Positions 34,586-46,758 of a DNA stretch of 64,000 nucleotides are shown piece by piece. A program made the translations under genes and the position numbers. How positions within the stretch are numbered: position 1 is the stretch's first letter; each line of letters begins with the position of its first letter. The notes under the pieces were generated by a model that was not told where the DNA came from, made no database searches, and saw only the letters and a list, made by a program, of their open reading frames with translations. This DNA comes from Artemisia argyi (lineage: Eukaryota; Streptophyta; Magnoliopsida; Asterales; Asteraceae): NCBI GenBank assembly GCA_030686995.1, contig CM060708.1:260838044-260902043 (forward strand), given 5' to 3'.

Positions 34586-37500
34586 CTAATCAGATACTGC
34601 TCTGGAAGTCTTAATCCTTTGTTTGAAGACCTTCACCAAAGATTCTGCAAACAACCTTGCATTCCCAACTGGATCAGGAGGAATCTCCAACTTTTGTTGT
34701 AGCATTTTCTCCATCAAAGACACTTTCAAAGGATATCTTTTAGTAAGATCCATGATAAGCCTTAGACCAGTTGTAGTTTCCAAAACATGAACATAAGGCA
34801 TAGGATAGAACTTCCAACTCTGAACTTTCCATCTCTGATTGTTCTTCCATATATCATAGCTTGCACCATTGGGAGTAGAAGAATCAAACAACACTTGAAG
34901 ATCACCCAACAAATACAATCCAGACCCTTCAGGAGTATGAGTTGCATAATACTTAAGAACCAACTCATATAGAGTGACCAAATCCTGATGATCCACAAGA
35001 TGTAGAATCTGTTGAAGAAATGTAAAGGATATGAAAGTTTTATCCAATATGTAAATGGTATTAACTTGACCATTTTTACTTAACTCCCAGTGAACCAAAA
35101 CATCTCTAGTTCCCCCAGGCCAATCATCAGAGGATCCCTCCCTTATAAATGAAGCATCAGAAGCATTCACATTGATTAGACTTTGTTTTGAATGTGAAGA
35201 TCTGACTTTAGCCATTCTCTTGCCTCTTCTTCCAGGAACATAAATAGCAGCATGAAGTTCAGCTTCAGCAGAATCACCTTCTGCAACATCAGTTTCCACT
35301 GATGGAGTATCCAATTGTTCATCAGTAGAATCCTGAGAAGATTCCAGTGCAGCAGATGCATATTGTTCATCCATAGCCTTCCTTATCTGTTTGTTTCTAG
35401 CAGCTTGAAGTTCAACTTCTCTTACCTTCAGCTCATGAAATCTTTCCAATTCAGCTTTTTGTTCCTCATCTAACTTCCTAGCAGCCTCTTCACCCAATCT
35501 TTCCAGCTCCAGTTGTCTTCTGGTTCTCTTTCTAGATGGAGGATCTTCTGCTATCACTTTAGCTTTACCTTTATCCACAAAAGATGAAGCAGCAACATGT
35601 GGTACATCAGCAGAAATATCAGGTAAAGGAATATTCTTAGAAGCACCCATTCCAGCTTGTTCATTTCTAGTCTTGATTCTATTATAAATCTCAACCAGTT
35701 TGTCAAATGGAAGTTCCCATACTTTTTTCTTAGATCAAGCATTATTAAACAATGAGCTGCTTTGACTTCTCACATATGTTCTCATATAATCCCTCTGCTG
35801 TGCTTGAGTCATAGGTTTATCTCTTTTAGCTTTAGCTTTTAACTCATCTGCTACCTTCTTCCTCATCTTCAGCACATTCACAATTTCAGAAGGCCAGTCT
35901 TTCTCCTCTACCCTTTTACCAATAATATCTGCAGCTACATCAGGATTATCAAGCATTTGTTGTCCAATCTACTGCCAATCTGACTCATCAAATTCTTGAA
36001 CAGCTGCATCCAATTCTTTTTGTCTTTCAATGGGTAATGTAGAAACATATCTTTGAGTGGCTGTATCCAATTCTACATCAAACTTGGCTTGCTGTTCCTC
36101 AGCCATATTAGCACTCTTCTTATAATCTTCCCATATTTTAAAAAGATTTTCTTGTGCAGCTCTGTCTTCAGCTGTGATAAGCTCATCCAAATTCACATCT
36201 GTTCCTTCAGCAATGTCATCATTAGGAGCATTCAAATCATCCATAGGTTCATCATGTACATCTTGAACCTCTCTATCAGAAGAAACTTGTTGATTTGCAG
36301 ATGAATGATGAACAGGGGAATTCAAATATTCTTTCCCTGCTACAAAGAATGCTTCTCCTGATGTATTCCCTTTATCAGCAGATATGTCAGCAGCAACACC
36401 ACTTGGTGATTGTTTCTCCTGAAAAGTATCAGTAACTTCAGCCATGAGCACATCATCACCACTTTTGGAAGACTCAACAGCTTTCCTTGCCAAATACTGT
36501 CTTGTACTTCTTCTTCAACCATATAAGATTTTTGGTTTAGATTTAGGTACTTCAACAGCTTTAGAAGGAACAACATTAGACTGTCTAGCAACTTCAGCTA
36601 GAATCTCAAGAGAATCCAAATTTGCCTCCTTTGCAACTTCAGTAGAATCCAATCCACCCTTACTTTGCTTCTGCTGATACAGCTGTGCCTCCAAATCATG
36701 AACCTTGCTTTTCAAACTTTCAATTTCATTACCAAGAGTAGTCTTGGTATCAGCAAGTTCCTTTTGGAGATCTTCAGTCATTTTCATGTACCTGTTAAGA
36801 GAATCATATACAAAAGTGAGAGTAATTGGGTCCTCTGCTCTACCAGCTGATTGCTCAGTGGTAAGATGTGCTTCATTGAACCCTGAAGGAGAAACAGACT
36901 CATTTACACCATTAGGAAAGCCTTCATTACTTGGCTCTCTCATAGGACTAGGTGTATGCAGTCTAGTGATCTCAGGATCATGAGGCTGAAAATTATCTTC
37001 AAACTCATGAATTTGCTCAGCTGGAGCATCCTGAGCTGGTGAAATGGTAGGACTAGGTGACATATGTACAGAGGTAGGTGGTGGTAAGTCAGTAGAATCA
37101 GGTAATGGTTCAGCAGTTGCATCTGGCTCTTCCTCCATTACCACTGAAGGATTACCATCAGCAGCAACACAAGAAGATGAGGGATTACCATCATCAGCAG
37201 CATTAGGAGCAGGCACATTACCAGCATCATCACCCTCAACTACATTGTCATTGCCATGTGGCAACATAGCTTCTAACATAGGGTGATGTTCCCCAGTATA
37301 ATTAGTTTTCATTGAAGCAAACAACTTAGAACCAAGACTTTTAATAGGCACATAGGTTCTATCTTCAGTGGTTATGTCTAAAATTATTTGTAAGAACCTA
37401 GGGTACATTAAAAACTTATGCTGTTGTTTATCAATGTTTTCTAGCATATTATCAAAGATAAACTTAGAAAAATTATAAGTTTGACCCTTAGAAAGATAAA

Positions 37501-37978
37501 CAATACCACAACCCAATTGCAGAGAGAATTGGTTCCATCCACCACACTTGTTGCTTATACATTGAAGCAGCAGATGCACCAAATACCTCCACTTAGAACA
37601 AAATTGATTCTTGTGCCACTTGGATGTATAAGTACTTTGATATCCAGCTTCCCTTAGCCCAACAAGAATCTCTGCAGTGTTGGAATGATACACACCATTC
37701 TCATCATCCAACTGAAGCTTTGTCCAAATCAACCCTTCTGTCACTACATACTCTACACCATCAATCTCAGCAACAATCTCGGTGTTAGATCTCTTAGCAG
37801 CAGATGCCCAAAATTGCTTCACCAATGATTCACACACCAAATTGGGACTATGTGTCAGAACATAATGAATCTTCGACCTTTGTAGAAACTCCACCATTAA
37901 ATCGAATTCTTCATGTCCCTTTGCCTTTTTCAGAATAGCATACTTGTTATGATCGCCTCTCAATTCGAGTTGTGCCAT
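34586..37978 (-). pseudogene. Post-pol ORF (ORF3) of copia D, 1131 codons with three in-frame stops
   Basis: Runs in one frame from ATG 37978 to 34586, broken only by TGA 36515-36517, TAG 35969-35971 and TGA 35735-35737. The amino domain (about residues 1-240: FLQRSKIHYVLTHSPNL, LVKQFWASAA, WRYLVHLLLQC, KFLMYPRFLQIIL) is the conserved globular part of proteins that databases often label synaptobrevin or longin-like in Tanacetum; I doubt the label says anything about function. Next come an acidic Pro-rich linker, a coiled coil (LNRYMKMTEDLQKELADTKT), a Lys/Glu-rich region (RTRRQLELERLGEEAARKLD) and a C-terminal domain (HWELSKNGQVNTIYI, LYELVLKYYATHTPEGSGL, RWKVQSWKFYPMPYVHVLE). No transmembrane span is apparent, so env-like is positional only. 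All three stops could arise by C-to-T change. Confidence 0.75.
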
Positions 37979-38422
37979 TTGAATGAACTTGCGTGAGACG
38001 GTTATGAATTACACAAAGAATAATGGGTTTAAGTGGAGTGATAATCGAATAATTTTGTTTAGGAATAGATATGCAAAGTGGGTTAAATTTGGAAGTTCCC
38101 CAATCATGGTCAAAATTATCGGAACTAATTATTGACCTAGTCTGACGTGTAATTCAAAAACTTCCAATTTGAAAATTTACCCTTCAGCAGAAATGAAAGT
38201 CAAATCTGCTGAAGAATGGTCAACATCAGCAGAAACCAACCAAAAGTAAAAATATCTTCAGTCAATATCTTGGTTTTACTGTGCCACCCAACTCGCATTA
38301 ATTATCGTAACGCCTAAACTTGGCTTATTTAATCACCCCAAACCACATCTCAGTCACCAATTTACCCCAAATCATCTTTCAAACCCTAATTTCTCAATTA
38401 ATCCCAATTCTCCATCAAAACC
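37979..38422. promoter_or_regulatory. Divergent intergenic region between ORF3 and the antisense ORF of copia D
   Basis: A 444-bp gap between two ORFs that point away from each other. It contains TTCAGCAGA (38183-38191), its inverse TCTGCTGAA (38205-38213) and TCAGCAGA (38226-38233), the same motif found five times in the D LTR upstream of its TATA box. Both sides have C/A/T-rich leader-like sequence before the ATG. No strong TATA box is seen; TTATTTAA near 38325-38332 is a weak candidate. A bidirectional promoter is inferred. Confidence 0.45.
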
Positions 38423-38872
38423 ATGTCATCACACCCAGAAACCTCAGATCACAATTCCTCTTCTTCATCTTCAGAAGAAGACTTACCACCATATCCATGG
38501 GAGCTTGATGATTCTGACTATGAAAGAGAACTGGAGAAACGATGGGATGCACAAGAAAGACAATGGAATGCTCATAGGAAGGGTGAACCAAGTAATGTAC
38601 CCATTCCTGCTGAGAGAGAGCTTGTCTCTCCCTTCATCTATACCTCTGATGAAGACTCTTCAGAGGAAGAAAATGAAGATCCAACCTTTCTTCCTTCTTC
38701 CACACCAGAGAGATCCCAACCAAGATCAAGTAAGAGGGATCCTTCTCTTCCAACATCACAAAATTTGGTGTTGGATCTTCCTGCTCCAGGACCTGGTCTT
38801 CCACATCAAGAACATATTGGACAGAGCAAGAAGGCTGAGATCATACGTAAGGGAAAGGAGAAGCTGAAGTAG
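38423..38872 (+). CDS. Antisense ORF of copia D, acidic protein of unknown function
   Basis: A 149-residue ORF from ATG 38423 to TAG 38870-38872, on the strand opposite to the element. N-terminal Ser run and acidic cluster, then a charged helix (YERELEKRWDAQERQW), a second acidic Ser cluster (TSDEDSSEEENEDPTF), a Pro/Ser-rich part and a basic end (KKAEIIRKGKEKLK). No domain recognised. It is intact while ORF3 next to it has three stops. Antisense extra ORFs are known in some large plant LTR elements. It could be a captured host fragment or a chance ORF. Confidence 0.45.
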   Translation: MSSHPETSDHNSSSSSSEEDLPPYPWELDDSDYERELEKRWDAQERQWNAHRKGEPSNVPIPAERELVSPFIYTSDEDSSEEENEDPTFLPSSTPERSQPRSSKRDPSLPTSQNLVLDLPAPGPGLPHQEHIGQSKKAEIIRKGKEKLK

Positions 38873-39449
38873 ATGATTGAGGAATGTTGCCATGGAACAA
38901 AGTTCTTGAGTATTTTCTTGACTTTGGTTCATGAGCATCTTCACAGTCTTCCTTCTCTTCTTTTTCCATTTTCATCTTCAGCTTCATCATTGTACTTGTC
39001 ATAGCCTCAAGTATTTTATAATAAGTGATAGAAGCTAGTAGTACTTAATTAGCCAAATGTTTAGGAATGGTCATTGTAATTCAGTTGGAACTTTGAATGT
39101 AAGTTGTAACTTGTTTCTTTGAATGAATGAAAAGATCTTCTTAATTAATCAACTGTGTAAGACCTTCAGCATAATTAACTCATCAGAAGAAACCATGTTC
39201 AGCACTTTTGACCTCATTCCTTTGACTTCAGCTCTTGGTGACTTTAACATATAACTTACAATCTCAGAACATCTGCAACACAGACATAAAACATGCAAAT
39301 ACACCAAACAACTTGTAAAACAATTAGTGGGTTAGTGTTAAAAACTCAGAAATTATACAACTTATACAAATCTACAAAGTTTACACTCATCATCCTCCCC
39401 TGAGGCATATGCCTCCTCTGAGGCTTATGCCTCCCCTTAAACTTTGCAG
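38873..39449. other. Flank between antisense ORF and pol end, with PPT-like tracts in palindromes
   Basis: No ORF of note. At 39391-39440 are pyrimidine tracts TCCTCCCC and GCCTCCCC around the 14-bp palindrome GAGGCATATGCCTC and its near copy GAGGCTTATGCCTC. On the sense strand these are GGGGAGG tracts just after pol, where a copia PPT would normally lie. Confidence 0.55.
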
Positions 39450-42400
39450 TTAAGGGTTAAGCATTCCAATATGGACCACTAAATATTGAAACCTTGGTCC
39501 ATCAAATGCTTTGGTTAACAAATCATTTTCATCTGTGTGAATTTTTACCACTTTAACCAAATGTTTTTCATAAGCATCGCTTATAAAGTGGTGCCTGATT
39601 TCAATATGTTTGGTTCTATTATGAAAAACTGGATTTTTAACAATACAAATTGTACTTTGATTGTCAATGAAAATGGTAGTATTCATAAAGTTATACCCAT
39701 AATCCAGCAATTAATTCTGAGTCCATAGAACCTGTCCACAACAATTGGCAGCATCAACATACTCTGCTTCAGTAGTAGAGGTAGCAACAATGGTCTGTTT
39801 CTTGCATTGCCAAGAAATCAGTCTTCTTCCAAGGAATTGGCAACCTCCAGTTGTGGATCTTCTATCCAAATTTGCACCAGCATAGTCACTATCACTATAA
39901 GCTGCTAGCTGAAATGGAGACTCTTTGGGATACCAAAGACCTAATTTAGGTTGGCCTTTTAGGTACTTAAAAATATTTTTGACAGCATTCATATGAGATG
40001 TAAGTAGAGTGACTTGGTACCTTGAACATGCACTCACAGCAAATGTAATATCAGGTCTTGAGGCAGTCAAATACATCAAAGAACCAAGCATTGACCTGTA
40101 TAAATGAACATTCACAGGGAGATCAGGATCAAGATTGTTCTTTGGTTTGGGAGCCTCATAGGGAGTAGTGGCAGTCCTAACATTCTCCATAGCAAACTTG
40201 GACAACATATCTTTTACATATTTCTCCTGATGTATGAAAATACCATCAGGTTTCTGCTGAACTTGTAAACCCAGAAAGAAAGTGAGTTCTCCCATGGCAC
40301 TCATTTGAAATTCTCCCTTCATCAGATCTTCAAACTCTCTACACCATGCTTCTTTGGTTGAACCAAAGATAATATCATCCACATACACCTGCACAAGAAT
40401 AATATCCATGGAATCTTTCTTGAGGAATAAAGTCTTGTCAATGGCACCTCTTCTGTAGCCATTCTTCAGCAGAAATGTGGAAAGTCGAGCATACCAAGCT
40501 CTGGGAGCTTGATGAAGTCCATAGAGAGCTTTGACAACCTTGTACACATACTCAGGATGATCAGGGTCTTCAAATCCCTTGGGTTGAGTCACATAAACCT
40601 CCTCTTCAATCTCACCATATAAGAAAGCACCTTTAACATCCATCTGATAAACCATAAAGCCCATATAAGAGGCATAGGCCAAAAATATCCTAATTGCTTC
40701 AATTCTGGCCACTGGTGCAAAGACTTCATCATAGTCAATGCCTTCCTCTTGTCTAAACCCTTGAGCCACAAGTCTAGCTTTGTTCTTCACCACAATACCC
40801 CTGGCATCTCTTTTATTCTTCAAAATCCATTTTGTCCCAATAGCATATTTACCATCAGGAAGAGGAACCAAAATCCAAACCTGCTGATTCTTAAATTGCA
40901 GCATCTCTTCTTGCATTGCTTCAAGCCAACTTGAATCTGCCAGTGCTTGAGGAACACTAGTTGGCTCTATTTGAGAGAGAAAGCATGCAAACAAACAATG
41001 TTTGAAGTTTGTGTGATTGTTCCTCTTTTGATTGTAGACATAAGAGATGAAAGCAACTTCACCATATTTTGTATTCTTGACAGTGCTTCTTGTTCTAACA
41101 GGATCTTTAGGATCTCCAATAATCTTTGATAGGGGATGAGCATTATGAATCCTTTTAGTTGCAGTAGGGTGAACATCAATTGTGGCATCAAGGTTGTTAA
41201 CTGTAGGCCCAAACTCAGTATCATAAGAAGCTGAGTGAAATAGGCCAGGCTTTGGCTGATAATTCCCAAGATCAGAAGGACTTGGAAATCTTGAAAAGGG
41301 CTTCTCAAAGTCTACAGACACTTCAGTAGAAATGGGAGAATGAGCATCAGTAGAATCAGCATCAAGGACCTTATCAGTGGGAATAGGTATGCCTTCAGTA
41401 GAATCATCAGCAGTATCCTTGTTTCCACTGACAGCTTGTGCTGATTGATGTAGGATTGCTTCAGTCTCTTGTGTAACCTTTTCATTGAGTTTCTGAGCCT
41501 CCTTAGTAGCAGCATCTTCTTGCTTCTGCAGTCTTGCAAGATCCTCTGCATAATGTGACTCATCATCTTGTTCAGCAGCAGAATGATTACCTATAAAATG
41601 GTTAGGTGGAAAAGATGGTACAACAATGGTATGTTCTTCTGGCTCAGATTCACAGTCTGAGTCATCATCCATGGAACCTGCAGGGTTAGAGTGTGGATCT
41701 TTGGTACCTGCATTAGGATTAGAAGCTTGTCTAGAATAACCCAAATAGTCAGTCAAATAATCTAGGTAAAAATACCAAGAATGGCCTTGTCCCTGAATAT
41801 TAGGCTGAACTTCAAGAAATCTTAGATTAAGGGTCTCTTTTATCCTTTTGGCATTCAGATTATAAACCCTATAGGCCTTACTATGAGCTGAATAGCCCAC
41901 TATGTACCCCTCATCAGTTTTCCCATCAAATTTACCCAGTATATCAGTAGTATTCAAAATGGTTACTTTGCATCCAAAAGGTTTAAGGTAATGTATGTCT
42001 GGAACTTTCCCAGTGAGAAGTTCATAAGGTGTCTTGACATGATGTCTAGTAATGGATACCCTGTTCAAGACATAACAATCAGTACTTACTGCTTCAATCC
42101 AAAACATTGTGGGTAGTTTGGAGTCCGCAAGCATTGATCTTGCTGCCTCAATGAGGGTTCTATTTTTCCTTTCAGCAACCCCATTTTGTTGTGGGGTTCT
42201 TGGAGTACTATAGTCCCTTCTAATCCCCTTAGACTTACAGAATTCTATGAAAACAACATTTTTGAATTCTGTCCCATTGTCACACCTAATTCCTTTAACC
42301 TTTTTATTAAGCTGGTTTTCAATTAAAATGATGAATTCTTTCAAAATAGGAGTTGTTTCATCTTTAGTTTTTAGAAAGAATACCCAGCAAAACCTGCTGA

Positions 42401-43106
42401 AATCATCTGTGATAACCAGGCAGAAGTACTTGTGATCAATACTTCTGATAGGAGTTGGACCAAATAGATCCATATGCAGCAACTGAAGAGGTTCTGAAAT
42501 GGTGCTCACAGCTTTGATGGCTTTGTAAGAGGCTCTGTGTTGCTTTCCCTTGTTGCAAGCAATACAATTGTGTTCATTGGTGAAGAGTTTAGAAGGAAGA
42601 CCCTGAACAAGACCAAGTTTAGACAACTTGTTGATAGTCTTGTAATTCACATGAGCCATTCTTCTATGCCATTTGGTAGATTCATCCAGGGAAGCTTTGG
42701 CCACCAAACATGTTAGATCACCTTCTGGCTTGACATCATTCAGATTGAAGGTGTACAAGTTGAAGGTTCTAGGAACTCTCAGCAAAACAGTTGTGTCTTC
42801 TGGAAGTTTGAAGTCCTTGGAAAATACAAGACATTCATCTTCAGAGAAGAAAACCTTATTCTTAGTGTCACAAATTTGTGATACAGAGAATAGATTAAAA
42901 TGCTCCAGTTCCTTCACATAATACACATTTTCAAAATCTAACAAGGGTATCTTAATAGTTCCTTTCCCTGTAATTTTGCCATCTCCACCACCAAAAGTCA
43001 CAGTGCCTCCTCCTTCTATGGGCTCAAAGTCATGCATCTTGTCCTTGTTCCCTGACATACTTCTAGAACAACCACTGTCAACAATACCTACTTCAGTACT
43101 TTTCAA
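39450..43106 (-). pseudogene. Copia D pol (protease, integrase, RT, RNase H), one in-frame stop
   Basis: Element-sense order: protease with [13 protein letters not shown] near the start; GAG-pre-integrase and HHCC finger ([20 protein letters not shown]); integrase core with the catalytic Asp in MDLFGP, CDNGTEF and [15 protein letters not shown] with [12 protein letters not shown] and the YVDD box ([12 protein letters not shown]); RNase H with [17 protein letters not shown] and TSTTEAEY. The frame is open from about 43106 to 39714, then TAA at 39711-39713, after which 39710-39450 completes RNase H (IFIDNQSTICI). The element is Ty1/copia by integrase-before-RT order. The stop sits in RNase H after the Glu of TEAEY. 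Confidence 0.93.
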
Positions 43107-43160
43107 AGGATGATCCTACAACAACAACATAATTTACAAAAGTTAGTACACATTGGAGAC

Positions 43161-43532
43161 TCAAGTCATTGCTGACTTGAGCCTGCCTTGTGGATCATTA
43201 GTGATAGGCCATGTAGATGTTTTAGATCCACCATTGTTCTTGGGCCTGTATTGCATATTAGGTCCCTTCTTTGTCCAAGAACAACCTGCTGAGGGCTTCA
43301 CAGCAGTATTCCAATACCCACCACCATAATACATTGAGTCAAAGTGATTAGGCCAATAACCATTAGAAAAGAAAGAACTAGTGGGTCGAACAGATGGTCT
43401 AGTACTGGTTCTTCTCCATGAAGAATGAGGTTCAGCAGAATTGGATTTCTGCTGATGTGGAATATAAGAGGGTATGTCACTAACATTCTTCCACAGTTGC
43501 CTAAGTTTCCTGTGACTAACACATCCAGCCAT
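43161..43532 (-). pseudogene. Copia D gag C-terminal remnant
   Basis: In the same frame as pol. Basic, aromatic-rich sequence (SFFSNGYWPNHFDSMYYGGG) ending DPQGRLKSAMT then TGA; the DxQGRLKS tail is typical of the gag end in Asteraceae copia elements. Capsid and the complete knuckle are missing. Between this stop and the protease, the minus strand has TACTAAC (43148-43142), then a T-rich stretch and TTGTAG (ending 43116), resembling a branch site and 3' splice site. Confidence 0.6.
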
Positions 43533-43547
43533 TCTTTGCTCATGATA

Positions 43548-43904
43548 TGTACAATCTAGGATAATACATTGATTGCACAGCGGAATAAGAACAATAAGAA
43601 CATAATCAATATTACTCCAAGGTTTTCTTTTATTGAATATAAAAGAAACTACTACTACTACTAAACTACTACACGCTCTATGCGTTTCTAGACTCTCATT
43701 GGAGAGACTAGCTATGAAAGGATGAAAAGATACTTGTAACCCTAGACGCCTACCCTCTTTATATAGTAGAGGGAGGTTACAAGAAACCCTAAACCTAGCT
43801 TACTAACAAAGCTAAGTTACTATTACATAATAGTCCTCATTGTTTCTTCTTTCTTCATTTCTTGCTTGTAGGTTTTGTAATCATCAAATCTGCAATTCCC
43901 AACA
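43548..43904 (-). repeat. LTR-like element E inside copia D
   Basis: About 357 bp ending CCCAACA (43904) and followed by PPT-like ATCTTCCCC. Minus-strand TATA (CTATATAAAG) near 43755-43764. The start could be 43543 or 43548. It lies exactly where D gag should continue upstream. No second copy or clear TSD is seen, so it is a solo or recombined 3' LTR. Confidence 0.55.
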
Positions 43905-44105
43905 ATCTTCCCCTATTTGATTTTACAAAACAATCTGCATGAAGAAACAATGCTAAAACATGTCATCACAAATAATAATCTGCACCTCAACTATTCTTCC
44001 CCTTTTTGTAATCATCTAATAGGGGTCTTGTGCATCTTCGTAATCGCTTCCCCTCAAGTGATGCATGTAGATGAATAATTTAGAAACAAAATAATAAAAC
44101 TTTTT

Positions 44106-44143
<38 letters not shown>

Positions 44144-45597
44144 AATAAGGAACAGCAGTAACGAGCAGCAGGAATGAGTAGCAGTATCGAGTATCAGCAG
44201 TAACGAGCATCAGGAAGATGGTCAAGTATATTAAAAATAAGCTTCCCTTTAAAAATATATACTTGTCACCTCTGTAATCCAGTAGGCTCCATGGAGTTAT
44301 CACTGATGAAGAAAATCAAAAATAACTGATTTGATGAAGAAGTAGAATCTCCCAAACTTGCATCTTATGTCTTGTACTATCCACGTGACTCCAAACTCAT
44401 GCTCTCATAAAAAGTATAAGTAGACCGCGACCTCTTGACAAATCCTCAACTAAATGAGACACTGAGCACAATAATGTAACTCCTTAAAGTGATAGCAAAT
44501 GTACGCATTAAGCACAATAAGATGGATCATACCCCTTCACTAGATTCGTCACCATACAAACCAAGCAAGTTATCTTAAAAAGGTCCTGCTCCCTTTAAGA
44601 TATGATAAGAACACAAAACCTGTGAAAATCAACTACAACATCAAACAAGCAATAATCAAATGTCTTCAACAAGTAATCTTCTCAACGAAATGATGATGGT
44701 TGATAACTCCGTCCTCCCTAACCATTAGTAATCTCACATGACTAGTAGGAACCGAAACCGACCAAAAGAAAAAGTATACAACAAGCCATTAGGAACCATA
44801 AAGAAGTCAGCAAGAACCGTATGTATCAGCAGGAACCCATCAGTAGGAACCAATCAGGAGGAATGAGCAGTCATCAGCAGAAATAAAATACCAGTATAAA
44901 CTCCCATGATGTCAATCCTAAACAGTACCAACATATTACATCAGCAGAAACAAGAGATCACAGCAGCAGAAACAAGATAACTGGTAGTAGGAATGAGCTT
45001 TGATACTTGACCCACGTGATAACAGTTCTCAAACAGTAGTAAAAGAAGTTGAACAGCACTAATACATCTTTTGCTTTAGTCTGACACATCAACAACGACA
45101 TCCAATCTCCATTAAACGTAGTACGAAGTGAATAAATAATTCACCAATCAGATTAAATGATTAATCATGTCACTGCTTCAAAGTATTAGCCCACAACCTT
45201 GACATCACAATTCACAACATTGACCCATATTATATTCGAAGACCAACGAGAATAAACAATACCATATCATATGTGCAAAGGACCACACGTGCAGCATCAA
45301 CCAATGTCATCATATACGACAAACCTCAAAATATTCCAACCACAAAAGCAAAACCATGATTAGCATGTGATGTAGAATGAGCCACGAATAGAATAGTTGT
45401 ACGAGATTTCCTTGATTTAATATTTAAGTACCGACACATTAAATGTGAACCAAAGAATGATTTCAACTACACCATCCCATGATATAACTGAATATTAAAT
45501 CCCAGCCATAGTAACTTGTAAATCTTCATCTATCATTGGACCAAAATTTAATCACCAACCCATTAAATAACTTTCGCCAATCACAAAATCGCAACAT
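43905..45597 (-). other. Non-coding region between E and the D primer-binding site, CAGCAG-motif rich
   Basis: No ORF. Begins with PPT-like tracts (43907, near 44001 and 44048) and a 33-base T run (44108-44140). It then has about 15 copies of CAGCAGGAAY or CAGCAGTAAC variants, mainly at 44150-44218, 44808-44890 and 44938-45000. A segment near 44455-44500 (GTAACTCCTTAAAGTGATAG) also occurs in the B tail near 20118. It may be partly the E tail and partly the D leader. Confidence 0.5.
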
Positions 45598-45613
45598 AAT
45601 TGCTCTGATACCA
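45598..45613 (-). other. Primer-binding site of copia D
   Basis: Minus strand TGGTATCAGAGCAATT, the full initiator-Met-tRNA PBS, two bases from the LTR. Confidence 0.9.
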
Positions 45614-45615
45614 CT

Positions 45616-46097
45616 TGTTGAACTTAAATACCTTGATAGATCTTCTTGAGCACTCTAGAATCGTTAGCAATGTTACTGTAATCAATAACACACTAATAGA
45701 TAATCTCTGAATCTTGTATTTTAAAGCGGAAACAAATACAAGTGTAATACTAAGAACTCTTGATCCTCTATGTTTCTTTTTAATGATAATAAAAGTGTTT
45801 TCTAAAACCTTTTTTCAATACATAATCGTGTGTTCCTTTTATACACAAGGAACCCTAAACCGTTTCACAAGAAACGTATATTCTAAAACTTCTAAAAGAT
45901 ATGCATTATCACTTCCTAAATAAACTCATGCATATCCAAACTATATTACATAAAATACGGAAATACTATATCCGCAGAAACTAATAAAGCTGAAACTAAT
46001 CTTCAGCAGATACACTGCTTCAGCAGGAACCAGCTCTTCAGCAGTAACCTTCAGCAGAAACAGTCAGCAGAATTCTTACTTAACAGAATTCCCAACA
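45616..46097 (-). repeat. 5' LTR of copia D
   Basis: 482 bp, same ends as 33265-33731, with about four substitutions and one 15-bp duplication (GAAACTAATAAAGCT context) by eye. Confidence 0.95.
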
Positions 46098-46685
46098 CAA
46101 ATAGGTGGATATGATTATATGGACTTCAAGACTTGTTACAAACAAGATCCATATGGGCAAGCCATGATTCTCATGAAATGATTTGATTAAATTGTGAATG
46201 TCATTTCCAATAGAAGTGTATGACACATGTGAGAAAATCAAATGTGTTTTAAGCAAAACGTTTTTAGTTTTATTCAACAATGTTTTGAAGTAAATTCAAG
46301 TGTGCATTAAAATAACACAAATTGAATTTTGTTTCATAACGTGTAATAGAAAATTTCAATCTTGTTTTTGATTAAAATAAGGTTATGAAAGAAATTTTAG
46401 TTAAGTAAATTGTTTCAAGAAAAATAATATAGATATTTAAAAGATTTTCATTCAAAAAGAAAGAAGTTTTAAACATGATGTTTTGATTATGATAATCAAG
46501 AAATTGCAAGTGAAGGATTTGAAATGGAAGCTTATCATGCTCAAGAGAATCAATTAAGCTCATTGTCACACATAATCATCTCTAATGACACCTAAAGATA
46601 TGAAAGAGAGATGGTAGATATTTATGATCTAAATGCAATGGGATAGAAAGGAGCAAAGTAAATTATTCATGGATACAAGATAGAC

Positions 46686-46758
<73 letters not shown>

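Larger units (their letters stand above)
33265..46097 (-). mobile_element. Copia D with near-complete pol and two extra ORFs
   Basis: LTRs 33265-33731 and 45616-46097, TSD CAAAT at 33260-33264 and 46098-46102, and a full 16-base iMet PBS. Minus-strand order: PBS, leader-like region, E-like LTR, gag tail, pol (43106-39450), antisense ORF (38423-38872, plus), post-pol ORF (37978-34586), PPT, LTR. The capsid part of gag is missing. Similar elements with a large post-pol ORF are, from memory, abundant in Asteraceae. Confidence 0.9.

Noticed and set aside
34586..37978. Calling ORF3 a synaptobrevin/longin or envelope gene
   Set aside because: The database-style label seems to be a propagated name; I see no SNARE motif, signal peptide or membrane span, so only the position is env-like.
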